Assembly: GCA_948567375.1 (NCBI GenBank)
Contig: OX419756.1
Span: forward strand, 50,260,552 to 50,324,551
Length of the DNA stretch: 64,000 nucleotides
Reading direction: 5' to 3'
From: Lunularia cruciata
Lineage: Eukaryota > Streptophyta > Marchantiopsida > Lunulariales > Lunulariaceae
Part shown: positions 45,314 through 56,600 of the stretch, piece after piece
Layout: each line of letters opens with the position of its first letter
How positions within the stretch are numbered: the first letter of the stretch is position 1
Notes under the pieces: model-generated
Told to the model about the DNA's origin: nothing
The model's database searches: none
What the model saw: the letters and a program-made list of their open reading frames with translations, nothing else
Translations under genes and position numbers: made by a program

Positions 45314-47227
45314 ATGTTTATTAAGGCATTCACGAGAGTACGATCTCTTGTTGGAATATCTGACTGTAGGGATAGAATTCTGTTTCGGAATTGCAGCTCA
45401 AGGTATTTTAAAGTTGACCACTAAAATCGATTTTGCTGGTTGTTCTAGTGCCGGCAATTTTCATTTTCTCAATCTAAAGCTGGGGATTTCAGTGTTTCTT
45501 TTTGCAAGGCCAATTTGAAGGATTTCCAAACACTGCACCACATGGATTCGGGAAGACAAGTACCACTTGAGGCTGATGTTTCTCGCTTGAGCCTTTCCAT
45601 AGCTGAATTGGGCCAGACCAATGTAGCTGGGAAAATTGAGGCTGGAAACGTTGGCAAGACAGAAGGACGAGCTGATGTGGGGAAGTCCGAGAAAGATTGC
45701 GGGAAAGTTGAGGCTGTAAGTGTTGGGAAGACCGAAGGACGAGCTGATGTGGGGAAATCCGAGAAAGATTGTGGGAAAGTTGAGGCTATAAATGTCGGGA
45801 AGATAAGACGAGCTGATGTGGGAAAGTCTGAGACAGATGTAGGGAAAGTTGAGGCTGTAAATGTTGGGGAAACCGAAGGACGAGCTTATGTGGGAAAGTC
45901 GAAGAAAGATATAGGGAAAGTTGAGGCTGTAAATGCTGGGAAGATTGAAGGGAGACCTGAAGTTGAACAATCTGAGACAGGGGATGCACCAGGCAAGCTT
46001 GAATCTAAGGTAAATCGGGAAACAGGGAAACTGGAGGGTGGTGTCACAGAGAAGTTTGAAGAGCTTGGAGGAGCTGGTGATGGACAAGTTGGCACGGTTG
46101 GTAAGCTCGGGCAATCTGGTAATGAAGCAACGGTTAAGCCGCCGTTGCCTGTGACTGTTAAGAAAGCCACAAGTTATGGGGCGAAGGTGTCTGTGAGAAA
46201 TCATGGAGGCCAGAATGACAAGTCCTCACAAGAAGAACTGGATAGTGATCCGGTAAAGTGTGTCATTCTTGTTGCAGCCAAGGGTTCTGAAAAGGATAAC
46301 ATTGCTGCAATAGTGGGCAACACAGAAATTAAATTGCTTGAAGCAACCAAAATGGTAGCAGATTCTGAAGCCACAGATCCAAGTCTGAGAGAGCAGTTTG
46401 ATAGCAGAAGTTATTTCCAGAATCTACACGCATCCCAGTTTGGGAAGTTCGTACTGTATTCACCTCTGATATCCTCTACGCACACCCTTCTTTCTCAGAA
46501 CTTCCACGCGTTTCCCCAAGGTACGGTATGCATAGCTAGTGCTCAACTTCAGGGGAAAGGCCGGGGAGGAAATCGGTGGGAGTCACCAAAGGGCTGCCTT
46601 ATGTTCTCCTTCACCATCAAAATGACTGATGGGGCGAAACTGCCCTTTCTTCAATATGTGGTCTCACTCGCAGTCATCGAAGGCATTGATGAAAATTGCA
46701 AAGCTATGGGAGTAAGGGCACCTGAAGTGCGCATCAAATGGCCGAATGACCTGTACGCCAAGGGTCTGAAGATCGGAGGCGTACTATGCACCTCTACGTA
46801 TAGTAACAGGATATTCAACATTGTTGTAGGAGTAGGGCTTAATGTTGGGAATCGAGACCCCACTACGTGCCTGGAGACCCTTATCCAGGAACTTGATCCT
46901 CAGGCAGGTCCTTTTAAACACGAGGAACTCTTGGCAGCTATCATGGACAGGTTTGAGAAGCTAAACGAGGAGTTTTCTTCTCGCGGTTTTGAGCCCCTGG
47001 AAAATTCTTACTACAATAAGTGGTTGCACAGCGGACAGAAAATTATTCTTGAAGAGAAGCACACTGATAGCTCCGAGCTGTTTGACACTTCTGTTACGAT
47101 TCGAGGACTGACACGAACTGGTTATTTGCTTGCCGCGGATAAGGATGATGAGGAGTACGAGCTTCATCCAGATGGTAACAGCTTCGACTTTCTCAAGGGT
47201 CTTGTAAGGACAAAGCTTACAAGGTAG
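45314..47227 (+). CDS. HCS1: Biotin-protein ligase (holocarboxylase synthetase)
   Basis: Two exons, 45314-45402 and 45493-47227, join in phase (607 residues) across a 90-bp intron (AG|GTATTT ... TTTCAG). Exon 1 encodes a basic, Ser-rich presequence (MFIKAFTRVRSLVGIS) typical of plastid or mitochondrial import. Then come five copies of a 24-residue repeat (about residues 70-190) and a linker. The C-terminal ligase domain has the ATP/biotin-binding motif GKGRGGNRW (384-392), KWPND (445-449), GVGLNVGN and a C-terminal cap. The enzyme makes biotinyl-5'-AMP and transfers biotin to acetyl-CoA and methylcrotonoyl-CoA carboxylases. An in-frame ATG at 45542 would give a cytosolic form if exon 1 is skipped. 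The long repeat is not part of the family as I know it. Confidence 0.92.
45625..45962 (+). repeat. 72-bp tandem repeat coding for 24-residue units in HCS1
   Basis: Five units occur with the consensus KVEAVNVGKTEGRADVGKSE followed by KDCG. Units 1-2 are almost identical. Unit 3 has a 3-nt in-frame deletion (VGKIRRAD). Unit 5 degenerates toward GRPEVEQSETGDAPG. The repeats lie between the presequence and the ligase domain. They are rich in Lys, Glu, Gly and Val and probably disordered. The antisense frame of 247 codons here is a by-product of the repeat. Confidence 0.9.
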
Positions 47228-50200
47228 ATGAAAGAGTAACAAGAGATTCAGATTTTAGTGAGATTCTCTTCTCCTATCCATTCGGACCTGATTTTGGGAG
47301 GTCAGCCATCAGTTCTGTACATAGAGAAAGATCGACGAGGAAGTAGCTTAGCCACGGAAACTATCTTTGAATACTGAGAGATGTTATGCAACTACAAGTT
47401 CCCTACAGTAAGTGTGGGAGTAAGTGCTCAACAGGGCACTTAAATTGAGTTCCAGGACGGAAGCTATGAATAGACCATTGTATTGAATTTATGGGATGTT
47501 TAAGTGCAAATGTAAGATCTATATACGGTCAGGTTACTCACAGTTTGCTTGTAAGGATGATCGTGTAGAAGCTTAGCTAGCTACAGCAACTTCAAGTAAA
47601 TGTAAGTAAACGTATGGTATTAATGTGCAATCTTTGAAGCCTGAAAGAACTGCTTGAGTGCAAAGGCCTGTCACGGTAATGATGTCTACCAAATGTTTGC
47701 AACTTTTTCCGTGTGGGAGGCCGTTATATATGCACATAAAGAAAACCCATGATAGAGAACATAAATAGGATGCAAAACTTATAGAAAAGTGATTTACTGA
47801 GTACGTCAGGAGAGTTGCTGCCTGTCAGATGTCTGCTATTTTCAGGTCCTCATTAGCCCACCTTATTGTGAATTTCTCAATTTTCGAACCTGCTAATTAT
47901 GAGCATCAATCTTTTAATTCCTCTCCTTTGACTCGAATGTCTATGTTTATACCGCAGTCATCAACAGCGTAGGGGCAGTCATATTTAACCGAAGACATAA
48001 TATGATGCGAATTGTTGTTTCCTCTTAACGAAGTTGAAGGTTTATCTTCTGTCATTTTGACTTCTGATGTATCAGATATCGTAGCAACTCTCCCAATCTC
48101 ACCTGAGTAGAGACTCTTGGTTGCTCGCGGCAATATTCAATTCACCCTCTCCCTCTTTGAGTCTCCAGAGATAACATTTCCTTCACATAGCATGATAAAC
48201 ACCCCCAAGGTAAGCAGCGCAGAACACTCTCGAAACCATATACAAAGTGTTAAACATGATACTTGTACGAGAACTAATTATTCTAAGCTCATAAATATAA
48301 TTATATACACTGAAGCAAAAATTCGAGAATTGTTTTGCATCTCTCTATATGTGACCAAGTTCAAAAATACAAATATATAAAACACAAAAACTAGAGAATT
48401 ACTTCGTATAATCCTAATTGTCGATGTGGTTCAATTTACGCTAATGAGATATTTTAACATTAAAAGTATTTAAACTAGAACCACAAAACCTAGAGATTAA
48501 TTAAATTTAAGATAATATACAAATTTCCTTATTTATCTTCAGTGCACAATAAAGACAAACTACCGCAGTATTTCATTTGCCCTGCTTACATTTCAGGTGC
48601 GCCAACCTTTTGCCCCGCTCTCGGGCATAGTGTTGGAGGAAGCGAAAGCAATCTCGTTCTTTGAGTTTGTTCTAAATAGTAGATAAACTAGCCTACACCA
48701 CTTACTGTAGTACAAACTGTGGAAAGCCACTATCCCGTGACAAAAACCTATGACAGTCTTTAGTGTAAGGGAACTCATGCGCTGATGTAGGCCATGTTGT
48801 GGTATACCCTATCTAGTCGCCGTTCTGCGAATTGCTTCTGCTCCCATGACTCACATATCATGTAAAATGTGTAAAAATGTGTATCACCCGATGTTCTTTT
48901 TTCGGGTGAAGATTGCTATGCAAAGTTACTCATGGCGATATCGAGAATCTCAAGTTCTGCTTTATGATTTTGGAGCAAAAAACTCACATCGCGGATAACA
49001 TTTATTGGTAGGCTTTAAGGACTAGTCCCTTTGACAGCTTACGGGTGCCTTGGTATGTACACGGAATACACGGAAATGACAGAACAGGAAAAGAACTACA
49101 AACACTTTTTACCTTCACTTGCATGTTTGGGCATTTCAATGAAGTCTCAGGTTATGTCTGGGATTCACATTCAGGAGCAACGGTGAAAATTTCCTGATGT
49201 GATCACTACGAGATGTTCACCCTGCAGAATTGGAATCTTGATGAAGAAAGTTGCATATTGTGGGCCATATCTTAGCAGTCACGTCATTGCTTCTAGTAGA
49301 CAATGACAAACAGGTAGAATCAGGAGAACTGAAAATTTTATAGAATGTACTTTCAGCGATATAATGACTAACCCGATGATATACTATGGTCATTAGAGTC
49401 CAATTATTGAAATCTTGATAAATTGATACCATAGACATATTGGGGAGCAAATCTTTTAGGACGAGTCAAATCACGAGTCTCATGTTCGATCAACACAAAT
49501 ATTAAAGTACTTCAATAATCCTTTGTTCTCGGCACCGAAGCTTCTTACACCAAAGCTCCTGAATATCATTTCAACAGAAGTAAACAATGTACTGATCTCA
49601 ATGGAAACACCATTTCTCTGATTTCTTGATTTCATATTAAGTTCACACAATGAGTGTATGAATATGAACCTGTTTCATGGAACACGGTTTTATACCCCCG
49701 TAAGACTGGACGAGACAAGAATAGTGAACCAGGTGCAAGAAGTAAATCCGGCATAACCATCATTCACGCGTAGTGGTGAGCACACAAAGTTCACATATGT
49801 TGTAAGTAAACTTCACTTACGCCACCTAGATATCTATGACTACAGATCTACTCGAGAAAAGAACCTAGGACAACCCGTAGCATTTGAACACGACGTCCTA
49901 AATCTAACTACGTTGTGAAGTTAGGTTGAAAAATTAACTGCAGATGGTACATATATATCAATCACCAAACTCATATTTGACCTAGTCAGATTGCATGGAG
50001 TTGAACCGTAGTACCATGTTCTGAACATGACCTCAAGGACGCTCAGTAAGTAGAGACATGTTTCCATTTGAAGCCTGGGACTACTTAGAAGGTGAATCCT
50101 CTGAATTCTGAACGTTATCTCTAGTGATGCTGTTGACAAGACAGATGAGAGTGCCTCGTATGTCGCATAAAGGACGCTCACAGATTAGAACCACACATCC

Positions 50201-50630
50201 TCTGAATGAAGTGAAGAAACCCGAAGGAACTGTAAGTTTAGTATAACTCCAATCAATCATGATCGAGTGATTGGTGCCATATGTTCCTGGAGGTCTGGTG
50301 GAAGGTAAATCTCTGGAGTGGAGCCCCGGTTTGTCGAAGCAATGCTTGACAAGGATTGAACTTCGAATTTTTATCTGTGCTTTGTGTTCCATGTCCTTAC
50401 ATCACCATGACTGTTACAACTCTTAGAGCTGCACACAGTACCAGATAGTAAGTATACGTCTTGCTTGAATTACAAGAAACATTCACACTGACTTTCAAGG
50501 AATTGGAGCCTACCACAACAGAAAACAAGAAGCTCCTCCAAGGTTGTCAAAGTTGTGATCAACCTGTTGCTTCTTGAACTGCCGTAGATCTTTCCAGCAC
50601 TCTTTGCTTCCTTCCTTGGACTCCAGCACA
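47228..50630. other. Intergenic between HCS1 and the GT49-PL14 gene; no gene recognised
   Basis: This stretch should hold the 3' UTR of HCS1 (from 47228) and of the minus-strand gene ending at 50631. Short frames (75 codons at 48133-47906 minus, 103 at 50392-50081 minus) carry no known motif and no convincing splice junctions. 48240-48560 is AT-rich. I see no repeat shared with the transposon blocks. Confidence 0.45.
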
Positions 50631-53600
50631 TCAATCAGTCCACACTTGAAACTGCAAGAACACAGAGATCATGAGCTGCTGAGGAAAGTCTCACGACAGT
50701 ATGAGTTGACAATCTTCTCTTCAAAGTTTCTTGTAACAACAGAAAGCACTCTACAGGTAAGATGCCTCGGGCTACTACCCTTTCATTCAGCTTTGCGGCA
50801 CACAAAGTAAAACTTTCATGATTTTTCAGTTCAGGTATTCAGCGTAAGAAAAGTGCTCACCTGGCAGAAATCAATGTGGGTATCCACTGGTGTTGCCCAG
50901 TCTTGAGTTTTGCCTCCAAAGTAGCAAGACATCATCAGACCCATTGGTGCTCCACGTTCGCGAGAGAAACTGCTCTCAATCGGCAGTCTTCTTTGATAAG
51001 GCGAGTAGGTGACCTTCGATACTGGTTCAAAATCAACAGATGCCTCTATCTCAAGTACGGCACCACGTTTCACGCTTTCAAGGTCAAGAGTGTAAGGGAA
51101 AGGAACTCTTTTAGTCATTCCTTCCCCATCCGTGCTGCTTCTTGTGTCTTCCTTCAAGTCCTCTGATACCTCAGTTTCGGAATCAGACTCCTCTTCTAGC
51201 TCCGGGATAACTCCATGGTCGGCAACAGAAACCGTTATTTGGATGGCATGCCACCTACCAGCTACAAAGTAAAATGGCATTGACATATTCGGAAGATTCT
51301 TCGGAGGCACTTTCTCTGGGAGCCCCGCTCCAGTGAGCACTGGCGAAAACTGACCTCTACCAGCTTGACGCCAGCCAAAGGTAGTCTGCACCAGATCATG
51401 TACCCAAATTCCAGGAAGAGCTCCACCCTTAGCCCACTGGAAAGAGCTAGGAAACCTAACCATGTATCGCAGCATTACCTCTCTCACAGCCCTGGATCAG
51501 ATAATCGCAACCCGGGACAACAAAGTCATGCTAATTATCATAAATGTTCATATTGCAGACAGCATACGACAGTGATAAAATGGCATCATTAAATTCAAGA
51601 ACAGGATCCCAACTAGAGCAAACAAATAGGAAACATTCCAACAAATATACCTCAAAGGGAGCAACGAGCGAACTGCTATTCCTCCAGTAGTGATTCCTGC
51701 CAAGCGAGATGCTTGAGGGCTCCAGGAGCCAGCTGACATCGACACTCGAAGCCGGTGTGCTCCATCTTCACCATCTTCTGCATGCACTTCGCCATCTTTA
51801 ATTAGCAGCTTCACCACAGAACAGTTAGCAAGGCTCTCTGCGCTACCTTTCAGTTTCCAGTTTGTGTTGTCCCACTCAAACTCTTCCTGTCTAGGAGATC
51901 CATCTCCATCCAGTGCCACAAAATCTCTCGTGATCAATTTTGGGGAGTGATGAGTCCGTCTCCTCCCATCTGCCCAACGGTCTCTCCATTCGGCACAGAG
52001 GCCAAGGCTTAACTTGTAGCATCCCATCTTTTGGACCTTAGTGTCTGTGCTTCCCAGAGAGTAAGTACCCGCATCTTCTTCTTGACTAACTTGATGTTTT
52101 GGCAGGGGCAAGTTATCTGGCTGAGAAACTTCATCTCGTTCAACAACCATGCTAGTTTCCGTTTCCACTTGGTGACTGGTACTTTGGGAGTCTCCATGAG
52201 GATCAGGATCAGAGGAAATATATCTTCGACTTGATACAGGATTGATGATTCCTTGCCAGCCAAGCTTCAATCCTTCAACTCTAGGCTTGCTATTCCTTCC
52301 TCCCAAATATATCAGACCTCTGAACCTCCGCTCGTCTCGTATTGATCTCAACTCCATTGGCTTGTCCATGTTCTCCCTCAAGTCCCATGAAGAAAACTCC
52401 CCTGAACTGCTTAACGAGATCGAGACACCGGTCTTGAGCTTCAACTCGCGCTTAAACCGCTGATACAACGATTTAACTCGAATGTGCTGAGGCAGACAGG
52501 ACATTAACCATATCAATCAAGATTGCCGGGGAAACACATTGAGTTGTTCGCGTACACAAAGCAAAAATTAACAGGACAATGAGTCATCAAATATCAGGTC
52601 CCTAGTAGACTTGTTAGTTGTACCTTGAGCTTGTATTTGGCTTATTCTCCCTCATGCTTCTATCGTTTTTCTTAGCGACAGAGCGGATGTACAGTCTAAA
52701 GGAAATTTTAAGTAATATTTCTCAAGGTATCGAGTCAGCCATCCGTTTACCTGAATAGAATCGGCGCTTGGACCAAACGTCTTCATCCAATCCGAGGACT
52801 TCGCATGAGGAATATTTAAAGAGTATGTATGTAAGAGCACTTTAAATCTAAATCTAAGCAGATGCAGATGATGGATGAAGGAAATCTTATCATAACCATA
52901 TCCCCTAAACCGTTCATCAAATCTAGGTATTGCTTCACGAGAGCAGATTACAAAGGGTTCAAATCCTTCGTCATAGCTAACGGTATACGATCGGCAAACT
53001 GGACAGCAAACATCACTCCTCGTGTCTGTTTGGGACAGTTCCCGCCAACGATCAAAATCGGTGGGTCCATGTCCAGACGGATAATGCTTCACATGAAAGC
53101 CACAGACCCAGTTCTCTCCCAAACCCTTTCGAATAGCATAAACTCCCTGCTCTGCTATCTTCTCCGCGCGTGATATTACAGCAGATTGTTGACGAAGACT
53201 CACAAGAGACCTACCACGCTTCTGCAACTCGTCTTCTTCACCTTCTGAGTTTCTGGATGGACCCTGCGGATAGCTAATGATCTCATCGTCTGAGAGGTCC
53301 AAATCTGCATTTCATACACGTGTTGAGAAATCTGCCTTGACTCTCAGCAACCATCTTTTATTGCATTCTAAGACTATATACTAGGTTACCACATACAAGG
53401 TTACAAGGTTATACAAGGTTATACAAGGACTATATACAAGGTTACCACAATATACTACCTCTAAATCTTTTTGCTCATTCTTTTAGCGATTTAGTCCGAA
53501 CCGCATGAAGCATCATCTACAACTTAAGATGATAAGATGGATTCCACCAGTAGCAGAGCATGTAAAATGTAGGCATGATGAGATGGCACAATTTAGACGC

Positions 53601-56600
53601 CGAACCTTTAGATTCTGTACTAGCAATATTGGAGGAGGTGATAAATTTCTTCCAGGAAAATTGAAAGCTTGGAACGACCACAGCAGTTTTCTCTTCGATA
53701 GCCATCCTCGAGAGACAACGGTACTGCTGCTCATCCTCTGAGCACCCTGCATGCTAGTCCACGAAAGTAACCTCCTGAGCTTGCAATTTTCTTTCGTGAA
53801 ACCTAGAAACTCCATCAAAACTCTCAGAAGCCTCTAGTTATTCTAGATTGAAGATTGTACCCTTTCAGGATGAGCAAAAGAACCATTGAGACAAGAACCT
53901 GATGAAGATAGAGTCCATATTTCTGCGGACAAGCTCTGAGATCACAACACGGAGATAAACACGAACCGTTCAAAGAAGCAGCCGGTAGAAGATCAACATC
54001 CAGAAGCAACACAAGGTCTGTGATAGCAAGTTGAAGAGCTGCGTTTCGCAATGCGTTTATGGGACATAGCTCAGTTGAAGAATACTGCTTCGTCGCACAA
54101 TTGCACATCGGTAGTACTCCTCGCACCTGGCAACAGCACGTCCTTCTTTCTGAAGGAGACGATTCTAAGAGGATCAAGTCCAACCGGCATTTTCCGGCTT
54201 TTTCAACCTCCTCGTGCAAATTTATTAGATCGAGCTTCAGAGCTTCAACATCGATGTTGTGAGATACAAATACTGCGGCACAAATAACTCCTTTCCAGAC
54301 ACGACATTGTGCTGACAAACGCTGAAGTCTGTCCCATGTCGCAACAGTCACGAGACTGATATCCCTGGATCTTCGGGGCAGTTTGCTTCGCAACGGCCAG
54401 GTACCACTTGCTGGACGAAGTTTTGAAGTACCATAGTGATACCGCAGGTCATGGAGTGCCTCAATGTACTGGTCAAATAAACCACTTGCAGTCAGCTATA
54501 TATTTTCATTAGTGTATCTTGAATCAGCAAAAGTAGCTATCCAGTGTACAAGTGACTAGCATAGAAGAATTACAAGTGAGAATTGCAATTTGGACATACC
54601 TCAGGACTGCTACTTTTCATGAGCGTGTCTGGAGGCTTATCAGCACAACTCCAGTGCCCCATTTTCTCTTCCTGCAAATTCTTATATGCGGCTTTTGACC
54701 ACAAGTACGGAGGAAGGCTCTGAAGTACTCTAGAGAATCTTGCAGGGGGCACCTCCCATGCGCACACTCCAGGAGAGAGACAAATTCCTGTGTGGGTAGG
54801 ACGCGATACGAGCTCAGACTTTGCAGCATCGTACATCGACTTTACATGCAGCAGTCGCTGGCTTGCATTTGGATCACTGCCCAAAGTTGCTATCCAGGCT
54901 GCGGATAGTGGATGATCCACATGTACCACAAACCAATCAGGATGTACCCAGAACCTGCGATTTGCACCATACAGAAAGAACTACATATTTTGAGGAGCTC
55001 AGCTAGTCGCCGGACAAGCACAGTACCGAACTTTGGATTCACTTTGCTCCTGATGACTATATGCTGCAGCAATCAGCAGCGCAGCTAGATATTTAGGTCC
55101 ATAAGATGATCATGACGACAAGAAATGTATGAGCTCGAATTGGCAGTGAATTGAATTGCTAAGCCTCAAACTAACCATCTCTTTAATTTCCTTGCTACTG
55201 CGATGCTGAATCTTTCCTCAGAACTCAAGACGTTACTACACGCCTTTGCAGGCAATTCTCACGTCAAGAACACTGAATTAACGTCTTTGTTTTTTGTTAA
55301 TTCGAGGTAGAGTGAGGGATGTGGCACCTGAAATCCAAGCTTGCAATGTGAAATGCATGAATGACCTTGTTCCTCCCATAGCCGGTAAAACGCTCATCAT
55401 ACCTAACAGGCCAAATACATAAACATTTGTATTAGAGCAAGCAATATGAAACTGTACCTTCACAAAGTATGTGTAACTTTATATAGAAGTAATGGGAGCA
55501 GAAGCCGTTCGCAGAACCGGGGGATCCAACTTTACATACTATGTATTCTTAATCCAAAATGCACTCGAGGTCGACAGACGATTACAATTAGCCAGGGATT
55601 AACCATTTCTGCACCTCTGACTTTCTCGGTGATTCATGCCAGCTATGAACACTAAGTAAGATCAGTGGTCACATCAGTTGACGCCTACGAAACGCATCAA
55701 AATCAGCAATGATTACCGGCTCTGGACAAATTGTGAAAGCTTTGCATATGCTATTGACAGGGAAACGCTTACTGGAACAGGGCGAGTACAGGAGATATTT
55801 ACGTACCAAGGCACCAAGCGACGAGCACAGAGGAAGTACGGTTCATAACCATCCTTGTACTGGACCTGATACATCTGCATGCAATCACCCATTAGTAGAA
55901 CTGAAACATGGTTGGTAATATAAGAGACATTAAACGTCTTAGAAGCCTATTCGCAAACACTTTATATTGTCGGAGTGACACCACAAAGCCATTCAGATGT
56001 TACAGACAGGACACGTGATAGATGGTACTAGTTATTGCTCTTGCAAATGTAGACCGGCCAAGGTGTCTTACTGCAACTGAAGACAGCCATCGCTCGGTCT
56101 CTGTCTGTCCGTGACCAAGTGGATAAACATGTGATGCAAAAACTCTCAGCGTTCCTTCCTCCCACATCTTCACGACGCTGGCCTTTCCTGTCATGAATTA
56201 AAAGTCTTTTACACATACCCCTTGGTTCTTGTTTCGACAAAAGAATGAGCTTAACGCAAACTCTGTAAAAATTTCGCTCTGAATGGAAAGAAGTAGCACT
56301 TTTACCGGCAGAGACAATGTGAATTCCAGCATGAACTTCATTTCTGATGGGAGATGGATCTCTTGAAGGAGAAACCTGTTGCAGCGCAGGCAGAACAATG
56401 GCCCTCCTAAGCTCAGTGCAAGCTCGATGATATCCGGCATAGACATCGTGATTCCAGAGCTCTTCCTGTATACCAAGACCTACCGGATGTATCCAATTTC
56501 AGTTTTCCGTTCTTTATAAGATAGAAATAAATTCCACTATGCTCCTGTCCCTCTTGATCAACAGACCACAAATCACAATTCGGGACAGAGAAAGCAACCT

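Noticed and set aside
45461-46204. 247-codon minus-strand frame with repeats
   Set aside because: Antisense to the tandem repeat of HCS1; the repeat keeps several frames open and explains its length.
50081-50392. 103-codon minus-strand frame just downstream of the GT49-PL14 gene
   Set aside because: No motif, and no acceptor that would attach it; the preceding exon ends the protein at 50631. It is most likely 3' UTR or intergenic sequence.
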